A DNA stretch of 64,000 nt, taken from Corinectria fuckeliana (lineage: Eukaryota > Ascomycota > Sordariomycetes > Hypocreales > Nectriaceae). The position numbers were made by a program, and so were the translations under genes. Positions 1-12,085 of the stretch are shown piece after piece. Under the pieces are notes generated by a model. The model did not search any database. It was given only the letters and a program-made list of their open reading frames with translations, and had not been told where the DNA came from. The stretch is taken from positions 248,001-312,000 of the forward strand of contig WPDH01000100.1 in NCBI GenBank assembly GCA_019137255.1, given 5' to 3'. Every line of letters begins with the position of its first letter. Position 1 is the first letter of the stretch.

Positions 1-2372
1 CTGTTCAACCTAGGGGGCAGTTTTTGAGCAGGGCTTTCGGCCTTGGGTACATTCCTGGTCCGCGACGATGTTCCTTCGGATGGAGTGACGGTTATCATGA
101 TTGCGCAACACATGGCCTAGAGGAAGTTGCGAAGAACCTGCGATGAGTCCGTGGCACATGGAACACGGAAAGTTGCCTGTCTTGTAAGTTCTCTACAGAG
201 AAAGTGGTGTCCCCCAAGAATGCCTGCAACTACTTACCATTACTCGAATACACGAAACCTATGACGGCGTCTCTTGTCTTTACTAAGAAGGCATCCTCCT
301 CCAACCATGGCCGTGACTGTCTGCCCAGCCGCTGGAACCAGTTCTAAGTTTGTCAAGCCCACAAACTTGCTCTTTTCAAAGGCAACCAACATGACCGTGG
401 CCCTGAAGTTCGCAGGTGAGTGCACAACGACACCGATGCTGTAATACTAGCAACTGGAAAGGGGTGCCGGGTGTCTACTACCACGACAGCGACAACTTGC
501 TGGATGGGGTCATCATCGCCAGAAAGCATGTGATAACTTCGAAACAGAAGAAGAGTGTAGGAGAGTGTACATAATTTAGGTATAGTGATGTTTGCTCTGT
601 CAACACAATTGGGCCAGACGCTAGAGTCAAGTTTGGAAGTATTCAGGCCTACCAAACTTGCTCTTATGTGGGCAACTAGAGAACCCCAAAACGAAGGCAG
701 CCGATAATTCACCCACACGATCTCACATGCCATATTAATCGCTTTCTAGTAACAACAATCCTGAATTCCCTAACGCTCTAATAACTGATTCCCTGATTCC
801 CCGATTTCCTAGTAGGGTATATATAGACTATCCCTAGCCAGCAGCTACATCAAATCAGACAAGCTGACTTGGGATTGTGGCCCACGAGCCCAATCTGATC
901 CCAGGGCTTCGGAGCAGACGGCGACGGGGACGGGGACCTCGCGGTCTTCGGGGTGCTGCTGAGGGTGCTGCTCGAGTTCGTATGTCCCTCTGGATAGAGA
1001 CCAACACGTGGAGGTCTCTGCGACCTTGCCGGAGTGCAATGGCAAGGTCTCTAGATTCTGAGTGTATGCTGCCGAGGGTCTTTTAGGCGTTGGCGAGGGT
1101 CGTCCAGTGTCGCGGTCGTCCTGTCCAGGGCGGTGACGGCATCCCTGTCGTGCTCGACTTGCCTTCGCAAAGAGAGGGCTTCCTCGGGGGGGGTGAGCGA
1201 GCGATGAGCGTGGGACCAATGTGGTCGAAAGATTCGGAGGACACTCCACGAGAATCAGAAGGCTGAAGACAACGTTGCAGGTGGCGGAACACGGCACCGA
1301 CTGCGATGAGTACCGACTGCGGACCAACAGTTCCAAAAGTGGGCATGCATGCCGGGTACCTGAAGTAAAGTCCTAGCAAAGTGATTGAGAATGGCATCGA
1401 TTGTGAAATATGAGTGTGAGTGCGAGCGTGAGGGTGAGTGTCGGAAATGCTACATGCTTGTTTGGGTTTTCACTCTCCTTAGATAGTCTCACTATTTACA
1501 ATAATAGAGCAGTTAGGGTATTAGGGCATTAGAGTGTTACTAAAGCATTATAGAATCTAGGCGTGAGGGGATAAAGCGAACGATAGGTAAGAAGTGTGAG
1601 TTTACAGCCCGAACAGCACAACTCACTTAGATAGGTAGGTTAGGAGGAGGGACACAAAATCACCCCTCATCCTCCCAAAACCACAGCCACAGTTCCATTC
1701 GAAACACATCAATGCAATAGAGAGTTGGATAATTCCAACTTGAGATCCGCTGAACAATTACCTAGTTTCTGGACTTTGAACGGAGAGGACACTTGGACCG
1801 CAAGGCAAGCCCTTCGTCTTGGCTTCACCCCTCGGAGAGGTTACTAGGCCCCAGAAACCACGTTGAGGTGCGAACTGACGGAGCACCTAATTTTACGCGG
1901 GGAAGACGCCTTGCACAGCTCTCTGCAGGCGAGGGTCCAGGGCCTTTATTAGTCTGGTCAGTCATGCTTCCAGTGACATTGTCAGGCGGCATGGCGTGCA
2001 ACGATCCTACAGTCAACATGAAACAGACCGATGTTTGTAATGTTTTTGACATTGCTTTTATCAAGAATTACATTACCAGCTATATGCTGCCGCTCTCCTG
2101 GGTACTTTAACACCCAGGCCTCTAGTTTTGTCATCGGCATCGTTCCGCATTCTGAGATACTTAGAAATTCTCAGCCGACGTCACTGTATCCGTAACATCC
2201 TCAACGAGGAACCGCCAATCGTGGCCGCTTTTTAGCATCAACCCTAATCACAGAAACGCCATGCTTCCCATTTTTTTTTCAAGCTGGAGCCGGAACCCCA
2301 CATCGACCTCCGGAAGACATTGAACAAAGGAAACATTTAGACACAACTTGCAAAGGGTTGTAAAGCAAGTCC
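1..2372. other. Left-end region without a supported gene
   Basis: No open frame here is convincing as a gene. The longest, on the minus strand (845-1336), has no recognisable domain. A stretch around 850-1250 (minus strand) reads as heptad-like coding sequence if one shifts frame near an 8-G run at 1186-1193, so a decayed gene is possible (see findings). The part nearest 2372 should contain the 3' UTR of the MFS transporter that ends there. Confidence 0.4.
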
Positions 2373-4329
2373 TTAAGCATTCTCCTTGGGCTCGCCCGCA
2401 ATGCTGTCCCTTCGGGCCACGACGGCCGCCAGGGCAGTCTCGTTCGAGTCCTCCTTCTCTTCGTCGTCGGCCACTGAAGGGGCACGAGCAAGGCCTGCGG
2501 GCGGTGCAGTTGGGGCATAGGCGCTATGGTGTCGGATTCTGGCGCCGTACTTGTAGAAGACGAAAGGAATCGGCGCGAGCACCAGGGCGACACAGCCCAG
2601 CAACGTCGAAGCCCACTGGATACCCATGCCGTCGAACATTTGTCGGGCAAAGAGCGGGAAGGCAGCGCCGCAGAGGGATCGAAGGAACGTGTTGCCAGCA
2701 ATGGCCGAGGCGGCGAACATGAGGTACGCGTCGACCAGGTAGTTGAGGGCCTGGAGGAAGATGGACATGAGACCAAAACCCGTGCAGAGGCCACTAAGCG
2801 CGGGGACGATCCAGTGGACGTCCTTTGTGTATCCACTCCTAAGTTGTTGTTAGCATTTGCGTCCAAGAGCCACTGTAATGTCCAACTTACCATCCGAACC
2901 AGAAGATGCCGATTGTAAACGAGATGCCACCGGCCATGACATTGGGCAGTCGCCATTCAGGAACTGGAATGCCATTGTTGGCAGCCAACTTGCGGAGATA
3001 CCAAGGCTGTTGAGCAATGACAGAGGCACCTGCAATGAGCTGGCCAGCAATCATGCCAAAGAAGGTCAGGCCCGCGACGCCAGAAGTGAAGCCGTGGACG
3101 CCGACGAAGACGAGTGGGTAAGCAGTAAGGAAGAGGTAGAGCAGGCCGTAAATAAAGCTCATGTAGATGGAGAGCAACAAGATGATGGGCTCTGTAAATA
3201 GCAGGCGCAGAGGTCGCGAAAAGTTCTTCTGGACGAGCTCCTTGAAGTCGACCTCGATTTCCTCCTGCTTGGCGTGGATGCCCCAGTTCTTGGTACGGCG
3301 ACGCAACTCGGCGGCTTTCTGGATGAGGATAACGGGAGGATACGTCTCCTCGAGGAATATGACGTCGAGGATAAAGGCGACGAAACCCAAGATGGAGACG
3401 AGGTACTCGGTCCAGCGCCAGCCCAGGTGAGACTGGGTGATGAAACCGCCGATGAAGGGAGCGAGGAGCGGACCAGTAAAGACAGCCATGGAGAAGAGAG
3501 TAATGGCTGTACCGCGAGTGCGGTTGTCGAACATGTCGGAGAAGACGGCGGCGACAACGGCAAGTGGACAGGCACCAAAGAAACCACTGAAGAAGCGGCA
3601 GATCAGGACAGTCTGGATATCCTTACCAGTAGCACAAGCAATGGAGAAGACGGAGAATCCAAACATTGCGATGACGATGGGCAGACGACGGCCGCGCAAT
3701 TCTGAGAGTGGTGCCCAGAGAGACGGGCCAAAAGCGAAGCCGAGGACGTAGAGAGCAGTTCCGAGCAGACCAATTTCGCTGCTGACCTTGAACTCAACAG
3801 CCACGGCCGCTGTGGCGGCAGAGAAGATGGACGAGGTGAAGGAGGACGTCGCGGTGGTGTAGCCCAAGACAGCCGCGGTGAGCAGCTTCTTCTTCAGCGG
3901 CCAGTTCTGAGAGTGCATGGGGTCGTTGGGCCCATCGAACTCGACGACATATTCCTCCTGCTCAGGCAGCGGCGGCGGGAACGGCTTCCCGGCGCCAAAG
4001 GCCGGCAGCGGACGGCGCGAGGCCCGGCTGTTGGTGCGAGAGCGCAGGCCGCCTCCGACGGTGGCATTGTGCTGGCTGCGGTGGGTGGCGATGCGGCTGA
4101 GCTCGGTGACGTGGCGCTCGAGGTCGTTTTGCGTCGAGATGCGACTGAGGGCGTTGATGTTGTTGCTGTCGCTGCGCCCGCGGCGACGGGCCGAGTGGGT
4201 GGAGGAGGATGAAGCGGTCGACGTGGAGAGAACCCGCTCAATCTCGTTACTTGCGCGCCTTTGGTATCGCTCGGGAGAGGCGTTCCGCTCGGCGTCGATG
4301 AGCTCCTGGTCGACTATGTCGATTGTCAT
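2373..4329 (-). CDS. MFS transporter, DHA1 family (TPO1/FLU1-like polyamine or drug:H+ antiporter)
   Basis: A predicted plasma-membrane antiporter exporting polyamines or toxic compounds; substrate is inferred from family only. There are two exons, 4329-2891 and 2838-2373. The 52-nt intron (2839-2890) has donor GTAAGT, branch GCTAAC and acceptor TTAG, and splicing gives 634 aa. Residues 1-140 form a Ser/Arg-rich cytoplasmic tail. The DHA1 landmark QNWP lies at 141-144, just before the first membrane helix, and a motif-A-like ELRGRRLP follows TM2. About twelve hydrophobic segments follow, then a charged acidic C-terminus. I chose the Met at 4329 rather than the in-frame Met at 4443. It begins directly before the conserved-looking tail, and the 38 extra residues are low-complexity and look like 5' UTR. 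The next gene to the right is 2.2 kb away. Confidence 0.9.
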
Positions 4330-6525
4330 GGTGAGGTGGGTGGCTCGCAGTTGAGCGAGAGGGAGTGTAAGTGTGTGTGTCGGATGTGTGTTGGAGACGT
4401 GTGTCGCGATGTCAATTGACTGAGAGAGAGTACTCGGCAACACTGTCTGCTCTATGAGACCGGAATGTAGTGATTATACTATGTAATGAAGGAGTATGAA
4501 GAATAAAAGAGATCAGGGGAGGAGAAGTATAGGAGGAGGGGGGGTGACGCCGTAGTAAAGTATATTTCAGGCGGGAACCCAGAAGCCCATCCCTGGTTCA
4601 AACCGAGAGGAAGTTGCAAGCTTGGACTTGACCTCCTCCTCCACTCATAGCTTAGTGGGCGACGCTTCTTCTTGCAGCGATGACGCATCGCACGAGCCAT
4701 CGCTGACTGAAGCCGGCCGGTTTTCCGGGGATAACCACTACTATGTAAAGCCCAACCAACCGGCGCCGACGCTAAGGCGACGACGGCGGAAGCTCCGAGG
4801 CCGAACAGCGAACGTTTGCGGGCGGGTGGGCTCTGAGACAACAGGCGGTAGGCGACAGAAAGGCGTCGAACCCGGCTTGCTTCTTCCTCCTTCGTCTCTA
4901 TTCGCTGCAGCTCGGAAATTCCTTTGGTAAATGCTCTGTACAGGGGCCCTACCTTGCCTGCGTAGGGTTACGTGTTGGAAAGGGTGGGAAAGCACATGAT
5001 ACGTCCAGGGGGTACGAATAGATATACATAGGCCTACTCTGCAGTACTACTTTTGTATAAGTTGAACTTGAGATCCGGGGGCCTTGTTCACGCCGCCGCG
5101 CGAGGGGCCGAACTCTGAGAATCCGTGCAGCCAGGACAGAGCAAACAAACAGAAAGAGCAACAAGAAAAGACCCTAGCATGGCAATTACTAATGCGTGGC
5201 CTGCTGCATCTCCATCTTCATCTTAGATCCCTCCCTCTCCCCCTTCAACTCCAGGGGCCCTGGCAGAAAAAAATCTCTGTTGTTGGGGTGGCGGACGGAT
5301 GCACAGTCAACCCACCGGAGGCCAGGACCCACCCGACCATCCACCCACTCTCGGCAGCCGTTCGGCACCGGGTGCCGTGCTGAACCAGGCTCCGGTGCAT
5401 CATGAACCTGTTCGTCCCGGCCAACAGATGGGTTACAGGAGCGAGGATGATGAGTTCCGCCACTTTCTGTCAACAATGATCGCCGTTTAGGATTGCTCAG
5501 CCTTCTGTTCCTTCAGATGCCATGTTTCCTGTTTCCTGTTTCCTGTTTAAGGCAAACTCTCATCAACGCTCGTCGTCTCGGCCGGACCTACATTCGGAGC
5601 CGAGCCGAACTCATCAACATCCATATACGTAACCCCTGTCGTCGTATCGGACTGTTCAATCTTACCCAAAACTTCGGATATACATAGTATCAAACCCATT
5701 AGCCAACTCCATTATTGGGCTCTTGGTGCCTGATTATAGACAGGACAGGTACGGACGGGCCCCGCCGCCCTCTTCTGGAACTCCGGATGAGTAACTAAGA
5801 CGCTAGTTATCTACTACGTAAGCTAACGGGCACCAGGGAATACCCAACTAGGAGACTTGTTGATCAGCACCCACGAGTCCTTGGGAATAAGCTGCACCTT
5901 ATTGCCGGTTTGTCTCCCTCCCGGCCATCCTTGAAGCGGCACGCAACAGTCTACGAAGCACGCTCAGATATCCACTGCTTTATCATCAATAAAATGTCCA
6001 TTTGCACTGCTTGGCCTGTTGCGGGAGCTGCCGACCCGCTGCCGAGGGTGCTCCACTTCTTCGCTCTCTCGCGAATTCGCGTTCAGGGATTCTTTTTTTT
6101 TTGTCGGTAGCTCGCATCGCAATCACGCCGTCGTCCCCCTCGTAACCGTACAATGATGTAATTTCTCGGCGCAGGCGACGAGGGAGGGGGGCAAGGGAGA
6201 GTCGCCACGAACTGCCACTTTAGGTAGTATGTTTGCAGCATGTAAACGCGAGACCGAGATGCCGTAGATTGCCGTTGATACCCACCGGCTCAAGGCAGCT
6301 TGTTTATTTTTATGGATGGATGGATGGATGGGTGGATGGGTCAGAATTTGAGCGAGCCTGGGTGTCCTTGGCCACCTGGAAATCTCTTCAGATCATTCAT
6401 CTACTGGCAATCTCAGATAAGTGCAGGGACAGGTTGGTTAAACCTCTTATCTTAAGTATTATCTTAAGTAAATCTAATCTCTACCGTGAACGGGCATACA
6501 TAGTCTATTCGCATCCACCCAGGCT
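4330..6525. other. Intergenic: promoter of the MFS transporter and 3' flank of the next transporter
   Basis: About 2.2 kb with no supported gene. The left part should hold the promoter and 5' UTR of the minus-strand MFS gene. The right part lies downstream of the sugar-porter gene ending at 6526. ORFs here are short, overlap on both strands and match nothing I recognise. A (GGAT)n tract lies at 6312-6340. Confidence 0.5.
6312..6340. repeat. (ATGG)n microsatellite
   Basis: About seven copies of a GGAT/ATGG tetranucleotide, with one GGGT interruption, about 190 bp beyond the 3' end of the sugar-porter gene. Confidence 0.9.
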
Positions 6526-8248
6526 TCATCGAACCCCCCACCCATTGTCCAACAAGGCCGTGGCCTCCTCCAGACTCAAGCCCGCCGTCTCAGGGTATAT
6601 ACGCCAGATCAACCCGTATCCGACGACGCACACCAGCGCATACAGCACAAACGTCCACGACGGGCTCAGCGCATCCATCATCGGCAGGAACGTCAGCCCG
6701 ACCACGAAGTTGGCGCCCCAGTTGGTCGCCGTCGACACGCCACTGCCCAGCGACCGCACCGCCAGCGGGAACAGCTCGCTCTGCATCCACGGCACGTTTC
6801 CCATCCCGATCGCGTACGACGCCACATACAACATGATGCTGATCAGCACCGTCATGCCTGCGAATTCGTGTCCGGAGCTGGCAGGCACGTCGTCGCTGCC
6901 GACGTCGGATGATTTGCTGAGTGTGAGGAACGAGAAGCCGTATGCAGAGAGCAACAGGCCCACGATCATGAACGGGATCGAGTAGAGCAAAATCCTCCTC
7001 CGTCCGACCCGGTCGATTAAGACCAGGGCAACGAGCGTAAATGCGAAGTTGGTGACGGCGACCACCATGGACGTGAGCGTTGGGCTCTTGAACCCGACAA
7101 TGGTAAAGATTGTGGCTGAAAAGTACATCAACGAGTTCTGCCCAAGAGGTAAATTAGTAGTCGTTCCGTAGTATCACTCGTAGGCCAGCCAATTCTCAGG
7201 GTTCACTTACAAACCCGCAGAGCTGCTGGAAGCCCTGGAGAAGACACGCAATGGCCAACGCCCGACGGTGCTTTCCCACACTGATCAAGGCGTCCCATCC
7301 ACCCAGCCATTTCCACCGGCTGGATGTCTGGTGCTCCCGCAGTCGCTGTGCCTCGTACTCCTCTCGCACTTCCAGCTCAATCTCCCTGACCAGCACGTCG
7401 GCGTTGCGCACCAACGCCCCGCCGTTCACCTTCTGGATCACGGTCTTAGCCTCGCCCGACCGACCGACCTTGACGAGCCACCGCGGCGTCTCGGGCATGA
7501 AGAAGATCATGACGCCCTGTAACAACGCCGGCAGCGCCCCCAGCCCGACCATCCACCGCCACCCGGTGTCCTTGTTCCCAAACGTCGAGAACGCCCATCC
7601 GACAACGTACGCGACCACCTGGCCGCCCGTGATGAACATGGAATTGGTCGTGACCAGGCGGCCGCGATACGAGGCCGGTGCCACCTCGGAGATGTACAGC
7701 GGAACGACGAAGCTCGCCGCGCCGACTCCCGCGCCGATGATGCACCGCCCGACGACCATGACAGGGACGGTGGAGCTCCAAGACTGCAGCAGGGCGCCCG
7801 CGGTGAAGAGCACGTCGGCGTAGAGGATGACGCGCTTGCGGCCGAAGCGGTCGGCGAGGACGGACGAGAAGGGCGAGATGAACAGCGCGAAGAGGGAGGT
7901 CGACGACGTGATGACGGACTTATCCAGCGAGGTCAGGTCGCGGTCGGAGAGGGAGGAGCCCATGGAGACGAGCATGGCGGACACGACGCCCGTGTCATCT
8001 GCAGCAAAGCCGTCGTCAGCATACCACCAGACGGGGCAATGGGATTCGCACTAGGAGACAAGCATACACCCAAAAAGCAGGCCGCTGATACCAGCAGCAA
8101 AGGTCAAGGCGAGGACAAAGGTGCTGGGCCCGGGATCCGCAGCTTTGGCAGACTCGGTCTGGTATCGGGCCTCATCGACGTCATATTCGAGCTCTTCCTC
8201 CGAGTCGCGGTGATCGTTAGAAATCAATGGCGCTTGGGAGCTGGCCAT
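6526..8248 (-). CDS. MFS sugar porter, myo-inositol transporter (ITR1/ITR2-like)
   Basis: A probable proton-coupled myo-inositol or related polyol importer at the plasma membrane. Three exons, 8248-8068, 7998-7211 and 7137-6526, encode 526 aa. Introns are 7999-8067 (donor GTATGC) and 7138-7210 (donor GTAAGT). Splicing restores the family signatures GLLFGYDTGVVSAML near TM1 and QQLCGFNSLMYFSAT around TM7, which supports both junctions. Sugar-porter motifs are visible in order: ADRFGRKR after TM2, PETPRWL after TM6, DRVGRRR after TM8 and PETAG after TM12. The run SELFPLAVRSLGSG followed by TNWGANFVVGLTFLP is typical of the inositol branch. The N-terminus has an acidic EEELEYDVDE patch. Hexose or other polyol specificity cannot be excluded from sequence. 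Confidence 0.9.
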
Positions 8249-8601
8249 GTTGACATATCACGGCAATGGCAAGCAGCTGTTTTACTTTTGTCCCTATTCC
8301 TAAAGTCCATAGAAACAGCTTGCGTTGCCGATATAATTAGGGGCAAGCAACGCCGGGCGTTGAGGTTTAGTTGGGATGGTGGATCAGCAGTGCCCCTGGT
8401 CACGCGGGTGACGTCTCGGCATGGTGTCCGGACAGTGCCTGATAAGCGGTGACTTTGATTTCACACAGTATCCTACACTACAGAAAGTACTAATCTAGCA
8501 CCCGTCTAAGCCTCCCTCGTATTGTAACAGGACATCGTCAAGTCTTGTTCCAACGGCTACTTTTTCTTACATGCTCATCATACGTGGAATCCCACCTGGG
8601 T
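8249..8601. promoter_or_regulatory. Promoter/5' UTR of the inositol-type transporter and 3' flank of the FAD monooxygenase
   Basis: A 353-bp gap between two minus-strand genes. It must contain the transporter promoter next to 8249 and the monooxygenase is terminated just beyond 8601. A CAGCTG E-box-like site sits at 8274-8279. I see no confident operator. Confidence 0.4.
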
Positions 8602-9906
8602 TCAACCCACCAGTCCCCGGCAGAAGAAATAGCCATACACGGCCGCGGTGCCTAACGGCTTCAGCGCCCACGGCAGCCTGTGTCTGACGTGCCGATTCAT
8701 CGACTTGGCCATGACGGCCTTGGGCGCGCCAGGCGTGAACATCCAGTCTTGAAGGAGCCCAGCCGCCAGCTCCTGAACCTCCGTGACACGGGCGTGCATG
8801 ACCTTCTCAAACTCCACAATCGCCTGGTCCAGCTCGTTGCTGTTCTTGGACGCGGCCCCGTTGATGGCCTTTGCCAGCAACATCGCGTCCTCGAGAGCCT
8901 GGTTCACGCCTTCTCCCGCGTACGGAGTCATCAGATGAGCTGCATCGCCGATCAGGGTGAAGCCCGGCGTGTGCGTCCACGTAGCCCCAACGGGCAGCAT
9001 GTACAGCGATCGCGGGTTGCATCTGCCCTGTGTCCGCTCGAGCGCCTGCCGTAGCTGAGGACTCCAATCCGCAAAGGTGCTGCCCAGGAGCGCCGCCCTC
9101 GTCTCGCGTAAGTCGTGCGCATTGTAGCCGCACTTTTCCGGCTTCATCCAGTCCTCGACCTCGTTGACGTAGGCGGCGTACACGCTCAGGCTGCCGTCGC
9201 CCATTTGCTGTATCGACATGCGCGCGCCTTCGGTGCTCGCGAAGATGCTGCCTCGGTTGACCAGCTTGTGCAGCTCGGGGGCGGTGTTCTCGACGTCAGG
9301 GATCTCGAGGTCATGCAGGGCGATTTTGGTGTACTCGGGCACGAGCTCTGGGGCTATTGATTTGCGGACCTTGCTCCATGCTCCGTCGGCGCCTACGACG
9401 AGGTCGAAGCCGTCGACGGTAGTATGCTCGAAGACGAGCTTGCGGTCGTCGATGGTCTTGAGATGATGGCCCCATTTGATCATTCCCTCGGGAAGCGAGT
9501 GAGAAAGAATCTCGCGGAGCTTGGAACGGTCGACTTCTGGGCGCTCCTCGATATTGGAGGCGAACTTGTCATCGGCGTTACGCACGAGATGATACTCGAG
9601 ATCTTTGTCGACAATGGCCATATACTGCCCGTCATATCTCGCATGCTTGAGGAACTCGTCAAAGAGGCCGGCTTCCTTGAGAGCTGCTAAGCCGGTAGCA
9701 GTGTGCAAGTCCAATGTCCCGCCTTGAGAGCGAAAGTCTGGCGAGGACTCTCCTTCGAAGACGGTGACGTCAGTGCCGCCTTGGTGAAGCAATCTTGCCA
9801 GCATGCAGCCTACACGATGGTCAGAACATTGGAGTTTATGGGTGACAAAGGAGTGAGACTTGCCAGCAGGTCCAGCTCCAATGACAGCAACCTTGTGGCA
9901 ACTCAT
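8602..9906 (-). CDS. FAD-dependent monooxygenase, TetX-like (FAD_binding_3 family)
   Basis: A flavoprotein hydroxylase of the group that includes the tetracycline-inactivating TetX enzymes; the natural substrate is unknown. Exon 1 is 9906-9864 and exon 2 is 9809-8602. Removing the 54-nt intron gives 416 aa and joins the dinucleotide-binding loop GAGPAG (residues 10-15) directly to CMLARLL. Further marks are SQGGTLDLHTATG as in TetX relatives, the DGAWSKVR element (DG motif), and GDAAHLMTPYAGEGVNQALED, the GD motif that contacts the FAD ribityl chain. The intron uses a GC donor (GCAAGT) and has no stop, so the unspliced frame stays open with 18 extra residues inside the FAD loop. A hydrophobic C-terminal stretch (VYGYFFCRGLVG) might be a weak membrane contact. 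It stands alone, with no biosynthetic neighbours. Confidence 0.9.
   Translation of the reverse strand: MSCHKVAVIGAGPAGKSHSFVTHKLQCSDHRVGCMLARLLHQGGTDVTVFEGESSPDFRSQGGTLDLHTATGLAALKEAGLFDEFLKHARYDGQYMAIVDKDLEYHLVRNADDKFASNIEERPEVDRSKLREILSHSLPEGMIKWGHHLKTIDDRKLVFEHTTVDGFDLVVGADGAWSKVRKSIAPELVPEYTKIALHDLEIPDVENTAPELHKLVNRGSIFASTEGARMSIQQMGDGSLSVYAAYVNEVEDWMKPEKCGYNAHDLRETRAALLGSTFADWSPQLRQALERTQGRCNPRSLYMLPVGATWTHTPGFTLIGDAAHLMTPYAGEGVNQALEDAMLLAKAINGAASKNSNELDQAIVEFEKVMHARVTEVQELAAGLLQDWMFTPGAPKAVMAKSMNRHVRHRLPWALKPLGTAAVYGYFFCRGLVG
9810..9863 (-). other. GC-AG intron of the FAD monooxygenase gene
   Basis: The donor is GCAAGT and the acceptor GTAG. It is 54 nt, divisible by three and free of stops in frame. 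Position is fixed by the GAGPAG-C-MLARLL join after splicing. Confidence 0.82.
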
Positions 9907-12085
9907 GGTAAAGAGTATGATGAAATCGGTAGGTGAAATGTTGAGTGAATACAGGCACAGGGAGAGCGCCTTGTGTTGTTGTAAGTCGTCGCTGCTACGC
10001 TAGGTGAGTAACGCCGGCTCAGACGAGGATGATGTTCCAGGTAGGTAGTTAGATCTTGCTTAGCATTATCCATACGTAGGTGTTATTTGGTCCTTTTATC
10101 CCTTCAAGTAAAATACAAGGCGAAAGGTTGCTGCCTGAGACAATATCGCACGGCTTTGATGCAGCCAACCAACCGTGTAGCTGGGACCGGAGTTGGAACT
10201 CAAAGAAAGAAGCCGTCGGTTAGACCGGCACATGTATTCAGCGGCTTCAGCCTGTTGCGTCAGCGTACTTCATGGTCTATGCAACACGCAATGTCAGCTA
10301 AATGCAGGGCGAGGCAGACCAGCAATACCCACCTCTGCAGGTGTAAGCCGACAAAAAAAAGCCATGATAGTGGGATTCTATTGTTGGTCGATGATCCACG
10401 GTACCAGCGGATTGAGGATGCAGCTGTCGTGACTCAATATCGGGGCTAATTGGTAATTAACCAGTCTTCTGAGAGGTGCAGAATAAACCGGCCATCCTAC
10501 GCTGTAGATATTATCTAGACCTAGGCCTAGACCTAGTCTACCAGTTTTTACTCATTGCCCCAATTTGGATCCTAGCCTATTAAGCTTGCAAATCTTCCAT
10601 CATCATCAATAATGGTGCGTTGGGCTGAAGAGGATCCGCTTGTGGCCGCCTAGCCGACCTAGTCCATGACTTGCAGGTTGGAGGGGGGCTGTGACCACTA
10701 TATTACAGTAGCAATGCTACCTATGTACTACGCAATATCTAGGCGCTCGAAGCGATCTCCAAATGCACCTGTACACTGCCTCAACGGCATTGGCTACTCC
10801 TACACGTGTAGATGGATGGAAGTCTGAGTCTAGGTCTATTCAGATCAGAAAGGTCATGTGTAGGGTAGGCTTGCAGCTAATGATGGTCGCGGGATAAGTA
10901 GCGGTGGGATGGGATATGGGGTCCGGGGCTGGACACTGGGAGGAAACACCGTGCCCGACGGAGTGAAACGCGGACATTCTGCATGACACAGCTGGGGATG
11001 TGATGTGTGGCAGTTACGAGAATCTAAGTACCGGTAACACCTGAGAGTCGAGCGCATTGCTATAGTGTCTGACGTATACGTACCATCTGTCTGTCTGTAA
11101 CACCTCCCTTGGATCGTTGTCATGCCAGCTTGGAACGAAGTGAGGGTTAGAACAGATGGTTTCCTCGCCGACACCCAGAGGAAGAGCCTAGATCCATGTC
11201 GACTCTTTTTTTTAGTGTGTCTGTGGCACTGGAGGTAGGTAGCCACCCCGCTAACAAAAGGCACAGAGTCCAACGATGGATGATTGCAAAGGGAACAAGC
11301 AAAGCTGAAGCTGGTAGGCCTTCGCGTTTAGCATAGGCCTACGTGAATCTTCAAACAGCCCAGCAAGAGTTCAAGCAAGTAATACCCAAAAAGGTAGAAT
11401 GCAGAATACGGTGCATTATATCCATACCAATCCGTCGGGCTGTCTTGGGAGACAACTGCGCGCAACACACGCCATGGTGGGACGTGCGGACGCAGGGGTT
11501 CGCGGGACGGTCCACTCCCAGCGCACCGCAGGCGCTGCAACCTAATCCGCAAGACAGAAGGTACATTGTACGGTGCCCAGCTCGCAGTCGCTGTACAAGT
11601 ACACACCCGCTGCACCGTGCTGAAGCCGTCATCCCTATCTCAACCAGCCAACCAGCGCCAGCCATGGAAGCCAGTCTAGCATCCATCAGCACCACCACCA
11701 CCACCACCAGAGTCCACAGACCACCATCACAGCCGCCCTGAACTTCCATATCAACATCCTCCTCCACAGGCATCGTCATCGCCATCGTCGTCGCCTCCCG
11801 CCGCCCCCGCCGCTGCTCGTCTCGCCGTCGCCGTCGCCTTCGTCGCGGACGCCTGCCGCTCCTCCTTGTCGCTCGTTAGCTAGATGATGCTTGCCACCCC
11901 GCCACGACCTCTCCCGAATCCCCATCTTTGAGCGCAGCGCCTCCCTTCGCTGCCCCGAGACAGCTCTCGCCTCGTCCCGCCCGACCGTCTCGCTAGCTAT
12001 CCGCTTCTAGCTCCCGACGCCCACACCTAGTTGTCCCGAAGCGCATCATACCTGGGAGAAAAGGACTGAACCGCACAACTCCGCC
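9907..12085. promoter_or_regulatory. Divergent intergenic region between the FAD monooxygenase and bud6
   Basis: About 2.2 kb between divergent genes, so it must carry both promoters. The right end (about 11.7-12.08 kb) is CT-rich with ACC repeats and looks like the bud6 leader. A perfect CTAGGCCTAG palindrome lies within overlapping CTAGACCTAG repeats at 10515-10540. No ORF is convincing. Confidence 0.5.
11690..11709. repeat. (ACC)n microsatellite
   Basis: About six ACC units in the presumed leader of bud6. Confidence 0.85.

Noticed and set aside
4330..4443. Upstream in-frame Met extending the MFS transporter by 38 residues
   Set aside because: The extension is Thr/His/Leu low complexity and precedes the Met that begins the charged tail. 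I treat it as 5' UTR.
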